A stretch of 57,326 nt of DNA from JBFHRE01 sp041746105 (GCA_041746105.1 JBGTHP010000028.1:1-57326); one strand, 5' to 3'; numbered from the stretch's first letter, positions 34,306-42,800 are shown. A program made the numbers and translations. The notes: generated from the sequence alone by a model not told the origin.

Positions 34306-36423
34306 TCAGACCAACTCGGCGATCAGAGCGGCCGCTCTGGCGGCTCCCCCGGATTCGACATCGCGATACTCGACACGATTTCCGATTTCCGTCACGATCG
34401 CCGCGGCGAGTTGTTCAGGATCGGTGAGAGCGTAGTCCATGTGACGTCCTGCGTTGTACTGGTCCAACCGGTGGCGAACGTGGTGGTTTTGTTCGAAGTG
34501 GTTGTTGAGCGGAAAGTAGATGAACGGTGTTTTGGAAGCGGTGAGCTCCATCGTCGTTGTCAAACCACCCTGGACGACGGCCAGGTCGCACGCTGCGAGG
34601 TTCTTATAGAGTCGGTCGACATAACCGTGCACTTCGAGCCCAGGATGTGATGGCAACGTAGAGGGATCGATGCGGGGGCCCGCCACCGCCACCATCCGCA
34701 GGTCCGGAAGACTGCGACAGGCCATGGGAAGAGCCGCAATCGCTTTTTCCAGCAGATCTCGCCCGACACCAGAGCCGCCGACCGCGACCACACATACCGG
34801 CTCGTCAGCGTGATAACCGAGTTCGGTGCGCCACTGCGCCAGTTGGCCGGCGTTGGGGGGTTCAAAGCCGGTGATGTAGCCGGAGAAGTCGAAGTGTTGT
34901 TCTGTCCAATCCCTGATCTTGGGAAGGCCTGGCCCGAAACTGGCCGGGATCACGTCGTCCGCGTTTCCGACGAATATGGCACGATCGCGAATTCTGGGAA
35001 ATCGGGCGATGTGTTCGATCATCTCGGCGTTGTAGTCGGCAGTCAGAAACGCCTCGTGGTCGCCGCCTGATGGCATCGGGAGGAAGCCGACGAAATCCGT
35101 CAGCCACACGTGCGAGCCGCGTTTCAGCTCAGGATTCTCGTGCCAATAATGATCGACGTCCCATGCCTCGTCGCCGATGACTAGGTCATACATGCCTTCC
35201 TCGACCACCTCCTGAAAGATCATGAAGTTGGCGACGAGGATCTCATCCATTCGGCGGAGAGCCTGAAAACAATGGAGATCGTGCCCTGACGCCTCGGACG
35301 CAATGTGTCCGGACTCCGAAGCCAGCCACTCGCTGGCCGGGTGGACCTTCTCCCCCTCGCCCTCGAGGACGCTCGTCACCGGGTCCTGGGCCAGCCAATC
35401 GATGTCGACGTCGGGGTGGATTTGCCGCAACTCTTGGGCGATCGAGAGGTCGCGGCGGGCATGACCCAATCCGATCGGCGACGAGAGATAGAGCACCTTC
35501 TTGCGACGGTTCAAACCGCGAGTCCAAACGTGGCTGTTCATAGGCGCCTCCATGTTGTCTACGAATCGTTTGATAGTCCGATTGACGACTACCGGGTCCC
35601 GCACGAGAGGGAGGTGTCCCGCCCCCTCCAACTCGACCAATTCTCCGCCAGTCAACTCGGCAAACGCCCGTCCCCGGTCGACGTGCTGGCACACATCCAA
35701 CTCTCCGTGAATCACCAGAACCGGCATGTCGAGGGATCGACACATCTCGTCGATGCCTTCTGGCGTCGGTGGCTCCACCTCGATTCCCTCTTCGCCTGCA
35801 ACCAGTACCTCGCCGGTGGATTCGAGAGCCCAGGTCACGGCGTCTTCAAACGGCTTGGAAGAGTGGGGCTCAACGAGTTGCTGTCCAAAAAACCACTCCA
35901 CCCATTTCCGGTGTTCGTTGAGGTAGACATGACGGTTGTTGAGATTCCATCCTGCCGGTTGATCGAGGACCTGGTCCCAAGTGGCAGCAGTCTCGATCCA
36001 ATGTGGCTGGGATCGCCCAAGGGTCGGCACCCCGGGTTCGATTGCGATCATCCCGGACACACGTTCCCGATGGAACGTGGCGAATTCGAGGGCCCACCAG
36101 ACTGCATGACAGTGAGCGACCAGAATCGCATTTGTGGTTTCGGTCGCGTCCATTACAGAAAGGATGTCCAGGACGTTTTCGGCTCTCGTATGGGCAAACC
36201 TCTCGACGGGTCGTCCGGAGCGACCGTTCCCCCGTGCGTCGAAAGTCACGACTCGAAAGTGTCGGGCGAGGTAAGGGACCTGCGCTTTGAAGAGTCTCGA
36301 ATGAGTGATTGGGCCGGGCGGAATCAGCAGCAGCGCCGGAACGCCGTGACCGTGGACCTCGAAGTAGATGTCGACGCCGGCGCGGTCGATGACTCCTTCG
36401 ATATCGGGAATACTGGCTCTCAT
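34306..36423 (-). CDS. Alpha/beta hydrolase fused to a GT1/GT28-like glycosyltransferase
   Basis: A 705-residue bifunctional protein. Residues 1-290 form an alpha/beta hydrolase clearly paralogous to the upstream gene product. Asp243 and His270 (GAGHLPL) are kept, but the nucleophile elbow reads AHCHA, with Cys105 in place of Ser. From about residue 307 it is a glycosyltransferase of the MurG/UGT type: SPIGLGHARRDLS at the acceptor side, VVAVGGSGVGRD, and the donor site QGGLTTTMELTASKTPFIYFP. It overlaps the upstream hydrolase by 4 bp (ATGA); the open frame extends far upstream as a shadow. It may glycosylate a hydroxylated or ester substrate; this is inferred. Confidence 0.83.
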   Translation of the reverse strand: MRASIPDIEGVIDRAGVDIYFEVHGHGVPALLLIPPGPITHSRLFKAQVPYLARHFRVVTFDARGNGRSGRPVERFAHTRAENVLDILSVMDATETTNAILVAHCHAVWWALEFATFHRERVSGMIAIEPGVPTLGRSQPHWIETAATWDQVLDQPAGWNLNNRHVYLNEHRKWVEWFFGQQLVEPHSSKPFEDAVTWALESTGEVLVAGEEGIEVEPPTPEGIDEMCRSLDMPVLVIHGELDVCQHVDRGRAFAELTGGELVELEGAGHLPLVRDPVVVNRTIKRFVDNMEAPMNSHVWTRGLNRRKKVLYLSSPIGLGHARRDLSIAQELRQIHPDVDIDWLAQDPVTSVLEGEGEKVHPASEWLASESGHIASEASGHDLHCFQALRRMDEILVANFMIFQEVVEEGMYDLVIGDEAWDVDHYWHENPELKRGSHVWLTDFVGFLPMPSGGDHEAFLTADYNAEMIEHIARFPRIRDRAIFVGNADDVIPASFGPGLPKIRDWTEQHFDFSGYITGFEPPNAGQLAQWRTELGYHADEPVCVVAVGGSGVGRDLLEKAIAALPMACRSLPDLRMVAVAGPRIDPSTLPSHPGLEVHGYVDRLYKNLAACDLAVVQGGLTTTMELTASKTPFIYFPLNNHFEQNHHVRHRLDQYNAGRHMDYALTDPEQLAAAIVTEIGNRVEYRDVESGGAARAAALIAELV

Positions 36424-37334
36424 TCCTTCACCCCCTCGATGAAGTCGCGCAGCACCAGGTTGAAACGAACGGGTTCCCGGACATTCGGCATATGCCCTGA
36501 CCCTTCCATCGTGATCATCGATGCACCCGCCAGACGGGCCGCCTCGAGACCCACTTGATGCTGGTGGATGCGGTCCTCGGTCCCATGGATGACGAGGGTG
36601 GGGCACGCCAGGGCCTCGAGCAAACCCGCCCAGTGATCGATTGACTCTGCGTCGGGGTCGATCGTTTCGCTCGAACGGCCCCCGCCCGCCGGAGGACGCG
36701 CCGCTTCTACTTCGAGAATCTCTGGACCGGCGTCCAGAGCCCACGAAACTGCGTCTTCGATCGCCTTGGTCGAATGAGGTTCCGAAAGGACCTGCTCAAA
36801 GAAGAACTGGACAAAGTCCTCATAGTGGCTGTGCCAATACGCAAGGTTGTACCGCTCCCAGCCGCGTGGTTTTGTCGGCGCCGGACCATGGAAGGCGGCC
36901 CCGATCGCGGCCCTTTCGGGTTGCGGTGGGACGAGCGGCAAAGCAGCTCCCACGAGGACGAGACCTGCCACCCTCTCTGGATGGTTCGCCGCCAGGCTGA
37001 TGCCGTATTGGGCTCCGAGCGACAACCCGACGACGACTGCCCTGTCCACACCACAGGTGTCGAGGACTTCCACCGCGTCCGATGCATAAGAATCAGGGTC
37101 GTAGCGAAACGGATCAGTGCTTCGATCCGATCGTCCGTTTCCGGGTCCGTCGTAGGTGATCACCTGGTAGTGCCGGGCCAGATACGGGACCTGCATCTTC
37201 CAGAACCGCGAATGGATGATCGTCCACGTCGGAAGGAGAAGCACCGACGGAGAACCAGAGCCAGCCACCTCGAACCCGAGACGAAGCCCGTCCCGGACGG
37301 CATGCCCCTGCCGGTCGGGAAGCCTGGCTCTCAC
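36420..37334 (-). CDS. Alpha/beta-fold hydrolase
   Basis: A 304-residue hydrolase with a canonical triad: Ser105 in GLSLGA, Asp in HGTEDRIH and His in GSGHMPNV. The oxyanion region is LLLPTWTIIHSRFWKMQVPYLARHY. It shares long matching segments with the N-terminal domain of the next gene (QVPYLARH, GNGRS, EPHS-K), showing a tandem duplication. The GTG start overlaps the tetR stop (GTGA), so the regulator and hydrolase are co-translated. Substrate is unknown; an ester or epoxide is typical for the fold. Confidence 0.88.
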   Translation of the reverse strand: MRARLPDRQGHAVRDGLRLGFEVAGSGSPSVLLLPTWTIIHSRFWKMQVPYLARHYQVITYDGPGNGRSDRSTDPFRYDPDSYASDAVEVLDTCGVDRAVVVGLSLGAQYGISLAANHPERVAGLVLVGAALPLVPPQPERAAIGAAFHGPAPTKPRGWERYNLAYWHSHYEDFVQFFFEQVLSEPHSTKAIEDAVSWALDAGPEILEVEAARPPAGGGRSSETIDPDAESIDHWAGLLEALACPTLVIHGTEDRIHQHQVGLEAARLAGASMITMEGSGHMPNVREPVRFNLVLRDFIEGVKE

Positions 37335-37921
37335 GCTCGAGGCTCCAGCCCCTCGAGCAACACTCCCACTTTGCGAAGTGCAGATCTCACGGGCAACTGC
37401 CTCTCATCAAATCCGAGGAGGATGGCTGCCTCGGCGCCAAGAAACGGGACCCCGGCGAGAACCGCTATTTCAGAGGCAGTGAACGGGCCCAGCCCTCCGA
37501 GGCGTTCTGACGCCTGCCGGGCGGTTTCGGCGAGCAGATCAAACCAGCCCGATAGGTTGCGCCGCACGGCGCTCGCAATCTCGCCGTCACTCCACCCCGC
37601 AGCCATCATTTCGTGAAGCAGGCGAACGTACCCCGACGCCAGGTCGTCCTCGAGGAAGTCACACGCCTGTTCCCACCGTTTCCAGAACGGAAGGTCATCT
37701 CCAAGCATCTCGCGCTGCCGGTTCAGCAGCCGCTGGTTTTCTGCTTCGAGTAGCGCCAAGACGAGGTTATGGCGGGAACCGAAGTGATAATGGATCTGAC
37801 TCAACGGGACTTCGGCCGCTTCGGCCACCCGACGGGTGCTCAATCCTGAATACCCGGACTGGAGCAGAGCGCCCTTGGCGGCATTGAGGATCTGGTCCTT
37901 CGTTTCCGTGGCTGCCGGCAT
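37331..37921 (-). CDS. TetR-family transcriptional regulator
   Basis: A 196-residue repressor. The N-terminal helix-turn-helix is LSTRRVAEAAEVPLSQIHYHFGSRHNLVLALL and the C-terminal ligand domain is all-helical. It is the first gene of the hydrolase/glycosyltransferase operon and is coupled to the next gene by GTGA. A well-formed promoter and a palindrome across the expected transcription start suggest autoregulation. The same palindrome stands before osmC, so that unit is likely a second target. Confidence 0.93.
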   Translation of the reverse strand: MPAATETKDQILNAAKGALLQSGYSGLSTRRVAEAAEVPLSQIHYHFGSRHNLVLALLEAENQRLLNRQREMLGDDLPFWKRWEQACDFLEDDLASGYVRLLHEMMAAGWSDGEIASAVRRNLSGWFDLLAETARQASERLGGLGPFTASEIAVLAGVPFLGAEAAILLGFDERQLPVRSALRKVGVLLEGLEPRA

Positions 37922-37953
37922 GTTTCCTCTGTTCTGTCAGGTACGATCGGATC

Positions 37954-37998
37954 TCGGTCGGTCGACCGAATTATGCCACGATTGTGGGGGGTCGTCAA
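37954..37998 (-). promoter_or_regulatory. Promoter and operator of the tetR-hydrolase operon
   Basis: Read on the minus strand: TTGACG (37998-37993), 17 bp spacer, CATAAT (37975-37970), then the palindrome TCGGTCG-N2-CGACCGA (37969-37954), which covers the expected start of transcription. Repressor binding there would block the promoter. The tetR start codon follows 33 bp later. Confidence 0.75.
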
Positions 37999-38015
37999 GC
38001 CCCCTTCTCCTTTTG

Positions 38016-38060
38016 TTGTAGGAAACTGAACGTTCATTCATAATGAACGAACATTCATTC
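38016..38060 (+). promoter_or_regulatory. Promoter with palindromic operator for the SDR-tetR operon
   Basis: TTGTAG (38016-38021), 17 bp, CATAAT (38039-38044). The -10 box lies inside the palindrome CGTTCATT-CAT-AATGAACG (38031-38049). A further half-site, CATTCATT (38052-38059), makes an overlapping imperfect palindrome, with like half-sites 21 bp apart. This differs from the TCGGTCG operator next door, so the local regulator is probably the TetR protein of the following operon. Confidence 0.75.
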
Positions 38061-38074
38061 GACTGAGGAGACAA

Positions 38075-39013
38075 GTGAGCTGGGCGATCGACGACATCCC
38101 GGATCTCAAAGGCAAGGTTGCAGTGGTGACTGGTGGAAACGGCGGTCTCGGCTTTGAGACGGCGAAAGCCCTGGCCGGAGCAGGTGCCCATGTGGTTGTT
38201 GCCGCCCGGAATCGCGAGAAGGCACAGGACGCCCTCGAAGACATCCTCAGCGCCCATCCCACCTCAGGGCTCGAAATCGTCGAACTCGACCTTGGGTCGC
38301 TCGCGTCGGTGCGCAACGCAGCGAGCGAGATCATTGGGAGGCACGAGGCGATCAACATCCTTGTCAACAATGCCGGCTTGATGGCGATGCCCGAGGGCCG
38401 TACCCAGGACGGTTTCGAAACCCAGTTCGGGGTCAATCACCTCGGCCATTGGGTTCTGACGGCAGACCTCCTTCCCGCGCTCCTCCGAGCCGATTCCGCC
38501 AGAGTTGTATCCGTCACCAGTGTGGCGCACCATTTCGGCCGATCAGTCGACCCCGATAACCCGAACCTCGATGGAATCTACGAACCGTGGAAGGGCTACA
38601 ACCAGTCAAAGCTCGCCAATTTCCATTTTGCACTCGGACTTCACGCCGAGTTCGAACGGCGTGGATTGAGCGCGAAGAGTCTGGTCGCGCACCCAGGGTT
38701 GTCAGACACCAACCTCCAGACGCACACCGTGGAGCAGGGTGGTGGTGGCTCGGTCGGTGTGGCTTCGATGGGTTTGGCAAGACGTTTCGGAATGTCCCAG
38801 GCCCAAGGAGCACTCCCCCAGATTCGCGCTGCCACCGACCCGCAGGCTCGGAGCGGTCAGATGTATGCCCCCCGCTTCATCAATAGCGGGGCCGCGGTTC
38901 GGCGCCCGATCTTTCGACGGATCGGACTCCGCCCGGCAATTGACACACTTTGGTCGGTGTCGGAGCGGATGACCGGCGTGGCTCTCGACTTTGATCGGTC
39001 GCCGCAGTCGTGA
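38075..39013 (+). CDS. Short-chain dehydrogenase/reductase (retinol dehydrogenase/WWOX-like)
   Basis: A 312-residue oxidoreductase. The cofactor motif is TGGNGGLGFETAKAL, NNAG is present (ILVNNAGLMAMPEG), and the active site has Ser in VSVTSVAHH and YNQSK as YxxxK. The segment GFETQFGVNHLGHWVLT is typical of the group that includes retinol dehydrogenases and chlorophyll reductases, acting on hydrophobic alcohols or ketones. The GTG start has GAGGAG upstream. The stop overlaps the start of the next tetR gene (GTGA). Confidence 0.9.
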   Translation: MSWAIDDIPDLKGKVAVVTGGNGGLGFETAKALAGAGAHVVVAARNREKAQDALEDILSAHPTSGLEIVELDLGSLASVRNAASEIIGRHEAINILVNNAGLMAMPEGRTQDGFETQFGVNHLGHWVLTADLLPALLRADSARVVSVTSVAHHFGRSVDPDNPNLDGIYEPWKGYNQSKLANFHFALGLHAEFERRGLSAKSLVAHPGLSDTNLQTHTVEQGGGGSVGVASMGLARRFGMSQAQGALPQIRAATDPQARSGQMYAPRFINSGAAVRRPIFRRIGLRPAIDTLWSVSERMTGVALDFDRSPQS

Positions 39014-39579
39014 CATCTGTCATAGACCGTCCTGCATCCATTCGGCGAGCGCTGCGGATGCTGGTGGCGGAACACGGTTTTCACGGCGCCTCGATGAGCA
39101 AAGTGGCGACGGCTGCCGGAGTGGCGGTCGGCACCGCCTACGTCCACTACGAATCCAAGGAGGACCTCGTCCACGCCGCATACCTGGAAGCAAAACGAGA
39201 ACTGGCGAAGGCTGCGGTCAAAGACCTCGACCCCGCCATGTCGCCGGCCGAGCGCTATAGAGCAATGTGGCTCGCGGCCTATGCCTATTGCACATCGTCG
39301 CCCGATCAGGCCAGGTTTTTGATTCAGCTCGAGGATTCACCGTTCTACTCCGAGGCCCATCGACGACTGCTCGAAGAGAGCGACAAACTCGTGGAGGAGA
39401 CGAGCCGACCCGACTTGACTGCGTTGCTCGTAGACCTTCCGCTCGACGCCCTCTACATGCTGTCGCTGGGAACTGCGGTTCGGCTGGCAGCATCAGGCAT
39501 CGAACTCAACGACGATCAGATCGAGCGTTTTGTCGACGCCACCTGGCGTTGCGTGACAAAACCCCGACGACGGGGCTGA
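39010..39579 (+). CDS. TetR-family transcriptional regulator
   Basis: A 189-residue repressor. The helix-turn-helix is ASMSKVATAAGVAVGTAYVHYESKEDLVHAAYL; the ligand domain is helical with a hydrophobic C-terminal core. The GTG start overlaps the stop of the SDR gene, so enzyme and regulator are one operon. The likely binding site is the GTTCATT palindrome centred on the -10 box of that operon. The ligand is probably related to the SDR substrate. Confidence 0.9.
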   Translation: MTSVIDRPASIRRALRMLVAEHGFHGASMSKVATAAGVAVGTAYVHYESKEDLVHAAYLEAKRELAKAAVKDLDPAMSPAERYRAMWLAAYAYCTSSPDQARFLIQLEDSPFYSEAHRRLLEESDKLVEETSRPDLTALLVDLPLDALYMLSLGTAVRLAASGIELNDDQIERFVDATWRCVTKPRRRG

Positions 39580-39640
39580 CCAACCGGGAAGAACGGGTCC
39601 CCGTTTTGATTTGCAGGAGGACTCAACCCTCCGATACCTG

Positions 39641-39662
39641 ATAGTGCTATGTATAGTGCTGT
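39641..39662 (+). promoter_or_regulatory. Direct repeat upstream of padR
   Basis: ATAGTGCTAT (39641-39650) and ATAGTGCTGT (39653-39662) form a direct repeat with a 12-bp period, about 25 bp before the padR start. The second copy contains a -10-like TATAGT (39652-39657). It is a candidate autoregulatory site. Confidence 0.5.
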
Positions 39663-39686
39663 TAGGTAATTGCCGGAGGTAACGAC

Positions 39687-40055
39687 ATGCGCATTGCCAA
39701 GGATCTAGTTGCCGCTTCCGCAACTCCGATCGTCCTCTCAATCCTGGACGAGGGAGAGAGCTACGGCTACGCCATTCTCAAAAGGGTCGAGGAACTGTCG
39801 GGCGGCGAGTTGGTCTGGACCGACGGCATGCTCTACCCGCTGCTCCACCGGCTTCATCGTCTCGGGTACGTTCACGCTGCCTGGAAAACACCAGCCGGCG
39901 AACGGCGGCGCCGTTACTACCGGATCACGCCCGCCGGACACAAGGCACTTGCCGAGCAGCTGAAGCAATGGGCTCTCGTTTCCGGAGCATTGCGTGACGC
40001 CCGGCGGGCGATCAAGGCCGGCACCTTTCCCGCGCCACGACCGGCAGAGGCGTGA
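39687..40055 (+). CDS. PadR-family transcriptional regulator
   Basis: A 122-residue winged-helix regulator: ILSILDEGESYGYAILKRVEELSGGELVWTDGMLYPLLHRL, the wing RRRYYRITPAGHKALAEQL, and a short dimerisation helix. GGAGGT precedes the start with 6 nt spacing. The stop overlaps the GTG of the next membrane gene. PadR proteins of this kind usually repress a coupled membrane transporter or permease-like gene, which fits here. Confidence 0.93.
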   Translation: MRIAKDLVAASATPIVLSILDEGESYGYAILKRVEELSGGELVWTDGMLYPLLHRLHRLGYVHAAWKTPAGERRRRYYRITPAGHKALAEQLKQWALVSGALRDARRAIKAGTFPAPRPAEA

Positions 40056-41404
40056 CCGTGGATTTCGACACCCTCGAATCCCAGATCGGCCAGTGGCGCG
40101 GGTATGTCGAAGGAAGGCGTGCAATCGCCAACGCCGACGTCGATGAGCTCGAGGACCATCTCAGAACGGAGATCGCCCGGCTGGCTACAACCGGGCTCAG
40201 TCCCGACGAGGCGTTCCTGGTGGCGGTCAAACGAATGGGGAACCTCGACGACTTGTCCCGAGAGTTCGCTCGCGAACATTCGGATCGGCTCTGGAAACAG
40301 CTCGTGCTGAGCCAGGACACGGAGGGCGAGCCGGACAAAAATGCGTTCGGTGTAATGGCGGCGTTTGCGGTGGCGGCGGCACTGGTTGTCAAGGCGCCCG
40401 AAGCCCTCGGTTTTGACTTGGCCGATAACTCTTCGTTCTATTTCCGAAATCTCGGTTGGATGGTGCTCGGCGTGCTGGCCGCCTATTTCGCCGTCCTCCG
40501 CCATATCCGAGGGCGAGGTTTGGTCCTTCTTGCTGCCCCCTTCGTGGCTGCCGCGGTGTTGATCAATCTTTACCCGTTTGAACCGGAAGGCTCGACCGAG
40601 ATCCTGGCCGGTCTCCACCTCGCGGTGGCGTTGTGGCTGATGGTGGGCGTTGCCTATCTCGGTGGAGATTGGAGCACGGGCAAGCGGATGGATTACGTCC
40701 GGTTCACCGGAGAGTGGCTGATCTACTACGTGCTCATCGGTTTCGGTGGCGGCCTGTTGATCGGCATGCTGGTCGCGACCTTTGAAACGATGGGGATCGA
40801 TGCCGCATCGTTTGTCGAGAGGTGGCTTCTGCCGTGCGGTGCGGCCGGAGCTGTGATCGTGGCCTCCTGGCTCGTGGAGGCCAAACAGAGTGTCATCGAA
40901 AACATGGCGCCGGTCTTGACCAAGGTGTTCACTCCACTGTTTGCCGGATTGTTCCTGGCATCTCTCGGAGCCCTGGTGTGGACCGGCAACGGCATCAACG
41001 TCGATCGTGACGTTTTGATCCTGTTCGATTTCCTCCTGGTGGTCGTGCTCGGCCTCGAGCTCTATTCGATTTCGGCAAGGGAATCCGACTCGGTGGCGAC
41101 GGTGGCCGACTATCTGCTTTTGGTCCTGATCGTGAGCGCGCTGATACTCGACCTGGTGGCGCTGGCTGCGATCTCGAGTCGCATCTCTGATTTCGGATTC
41201 ACGCCCAACCGCACCGCCGGGCTCGGGCTGAACCTGGTCTTGCTCGCCAATCTCTCGCGCTCTGCCTGGCTCTCGATTCGATCCGTGGGAAATCGAGCTT
41301 CTTTCGCAGAACTCGAACGGTGGCAGACCTCTTACATACCGATCTACCTGTTTTGGGCCTCAACCGTGGTTGTGGTGTTACCGCTGGCCTTCGGATTCGC
41401 CTGA
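40052..41404 (+). CDS. Multi-pass membrane protein with permease-prefix-like N-terminal domain
   Basis: A 450-residue protein. Residues 1-90 form a soluble helical domain (IANADVDELEDHLRTEI, GLSPDEAFLVAVKRMGNLDDLSREFA), the pattern called permease prefix domain, commonly found downstream of PadR genes. About ten membrane segments follow. No transport or catalytic motif is visible. It is coupled to padR by a 4-bp overlap (GTGA), so PadR probably controls it. A role in envelope stress or drug response is typical of such pairs but unproven. Confidence 0.82.
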   Translation: MTVDFDTLESQIGQWRGYVEGRRAIANADVDELEDHLRTEIARLATTGLSPDEAFLVAVKRMGNLDDLSREFAREHSDRLWKQLVLSQDTEGEPDKNAFGVMAAFAVAAALVVKAPEALGFDLADNSSFYFRNLGWMVLGVLAAYFAVLRHIRGRGLVLLAAPFVAAAVLINLYPFEPEGSTEILAGLHLAVALWLMVGVAYLGGDWSTGKRMDYVRFTGEWLIYYVLIGFGGGLLIGMLVATFETMGIDAASFVERWLLPCGAAGAVIVASWLVEAKQSVIENMAPVLTKVFTPLFAGLFLASLGALVWTGNGINVDRDVLILFDFLLVVVLGLELYSISARESDSVATVADYLLLVLIVSALILDLVALAAISSRISDFGFTPNRTAGLGLNLVLLANLSRSAWLSIRSVGNRASFAELERWQTSYIPIYLFWASTVVVVLPLAFGFA

Positions 41405-41432
41405 ATGAGGTCTTGGGAGACGCCCATGGGTG

Positions 41433-42308
41433 TCAGCCACGCGGTGGACGGGGAATCAACACCGAGGTTCTGTTGGTGTAGTCCTTGAATTCTTCGTCAT
41501 CTCCCCACCGCTCCTCCGCCCGTCTTTCGAGCATCGGAATGCCACTCACCTTGGTGAGCAGGAGAACGACGAATAGCGGCGAGATCAAGGTCGCCCAGCG
41601 CCAGCCAGAAAGTACGGGAAGGGCCAAGATTGCGACACCCGTCCACAGCGTGATCTCCCCGAAATAGTTCGGATGACGTGACCACGCCCACAGCCCCGAG
41701 GTGATGAAGCGGCCGACGTTTTTGGGATTCCTTTTGAATATGGATTTCTGTTGGTCTGCGATCGCCTCGATTGCGAAACCGACGACCCACATGGCTATTC
41801 CTACAATGCCGATCCAGCCGATCGATTCTCGTTCTGTTCCCGTGATGATCGCCAGAGCGCAGGCCATGGTCAGCAACACCCAGAGCCCCTGGAGAGTCCA
41901 CGTCATGAAGAAGCGAAGGGGATCCGTTTTGATCTTGTCGAAACGTCCGTCCCTTCCGTCGCGTCGCACACGCCGAAACAGAAACGCGCCCAGCCTCGCC
42001 GCCCATACGAGCACCATGCCCGCAGCTATGGCCGCCCTCGTGTCGAGATTGCCACTGAGAAGGACAGCCACCACCGTGACGGTGATGTAGGTGAGACTGC
42101 CAGTGAGATCGAAGTACTGCTCGGTTCGAGCCCGGTTGGAAGGGACGAACGCGAGCCAATTGACGACGTAGGCCAAGATGCCGCAAATGGCAAAGACTGC
42201 CAGAGACCCCACCATGGCGCTTCCGTCGCTCCCGGCGACGATGACCAGAATCCCGATTGCGATACTCGCTGCAATTCCGACGATCGATTTACGTTTCTTG
42301 TCGGTCAT
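41433..42308 (-). CDS. DUF1295/steroid-5-alpha-reductase-like membrane protein
   Basis: A 291-residue membrane protein with about seven hydrophobic segments. The C-terminal signature is LWAWSRHPNYFGEITLWTG, the isoprenylcysteine methyltransferase/5-alpha-reductase-like motif, followed by ERRAEERWGDDEEFKDYTNRTSVLIP. The family reduces or methylates hydrophobic substrates. The ATG at 42308 gives a normal N-terminal helix; the frame is open to 42410 but the added part is not membrane-like. It is convergent with the PadR operon. Confidence 0.86.
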   Translation of the reverse strand: MTDKKRKSIVGIAASIAIGILVIVAGSDGSAMVGSLAVFAICGILAYVVNWLAFVPSNRARTEQYFDLTGSLTYITVTVVAVLLSGNLDTRAAIAAGMVLVWAARLGAFLFRRVRRDGRDGRFDKIKTDPLRFFMTWTLQGLWVLLTMACALAIITGTERESIGWIGIVGIAMWVVGFAIEAIADQQKSIFKRNPKNVGRFITSGLWAWSRHPNYFGEITLWTGVAILALPVLSGWRWATLISPLFVVLLLTKVSGIPMLERRAEERWGDDEEFKDYTNRTSVLIPRPPRG

Positions 42309-42452
42309 GGCACGACCATATAACGCCTGGGGTGTAACCCCAAAGCGCTTCCGCGGTTCAGACCGGAGGCTCCGGATCGACCTACGGGAGGCGGACCGCT
42401 GGGCCTCCACCTACGCTTGAGTTCGAATCGAAGAGTCTGCGAGGAGCGACCA

Positions 42453-42782
42453 ATGGCGAAATACATGGTGATGTACACGGGCGGCATGGGGATGGCGGCA
42501 AGCCCCGAGGAGCAGGAAAAGATCATGGCCGATTGGGGCGCGTGGTACGGAATGATGGGCGCCGCGGTGGCCGACGGTGGAGCGCCTTTTGCGGACTCGA
42601 AGCATCTCAAAGGCAATAGCGTCGAAGACGGACCTCTCTCGTCCAATCCTCCCACCGGTTACACCGTCATCGAGGCCGACTCACTTGATGCGGCAGCGGC
42701 TGCCTGCAAGGACCATCCCCACCTCAAGCATGGCGGCCAAGTCGAGGTCTTCACGTGTATCGACATAGCGCCGGCCGAGTAA
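42453..42782 (+). CDS. YCII-related domain protein
   Basis: A 109-residue ferredoxin-like fold protein: KYMVMYTGGMGMAASPEEQEKIMADWGAWYGMMG, then GYTVIEADSLDAAAAACKDHPHL. It is of the YCII/DGPF type common in actinobacteria and often linked to sigma factors or stress enzymes. Function unknown. The ATG at 42453 with GAGGAG before it is favoured over the earlier in-frame start. Confidence 0.86.
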   Translation: MAKYMVMYTGGMGMAASPEEQEKIMADWGAWYGMMGAAVADGGAPFADSKHLKGNSVEDGPLSSNPPTGYTVIEADSLDAAAAACKDHPHLKHGGQVEVFTCIDIAPAE

Positions 42783-42800
42783 CAACTCGCGCAACTCGAT

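Noticed and set aside
35305..36558. Plus-strand 417-codon frame opposite the hydrolase-glycosyltransferase gene
   Set aside because: It is the antisense of a coding sequence with clear hydrolase and glycosyltransferase motifs.
37986..38004. GGGGG...CCCCC hairpin in the tetR/SDR gap as an attenuator
   Set aside because: Only 5 bp, and it lies within the -35 region of the tetR promoter, so promoter sequence explains it better.
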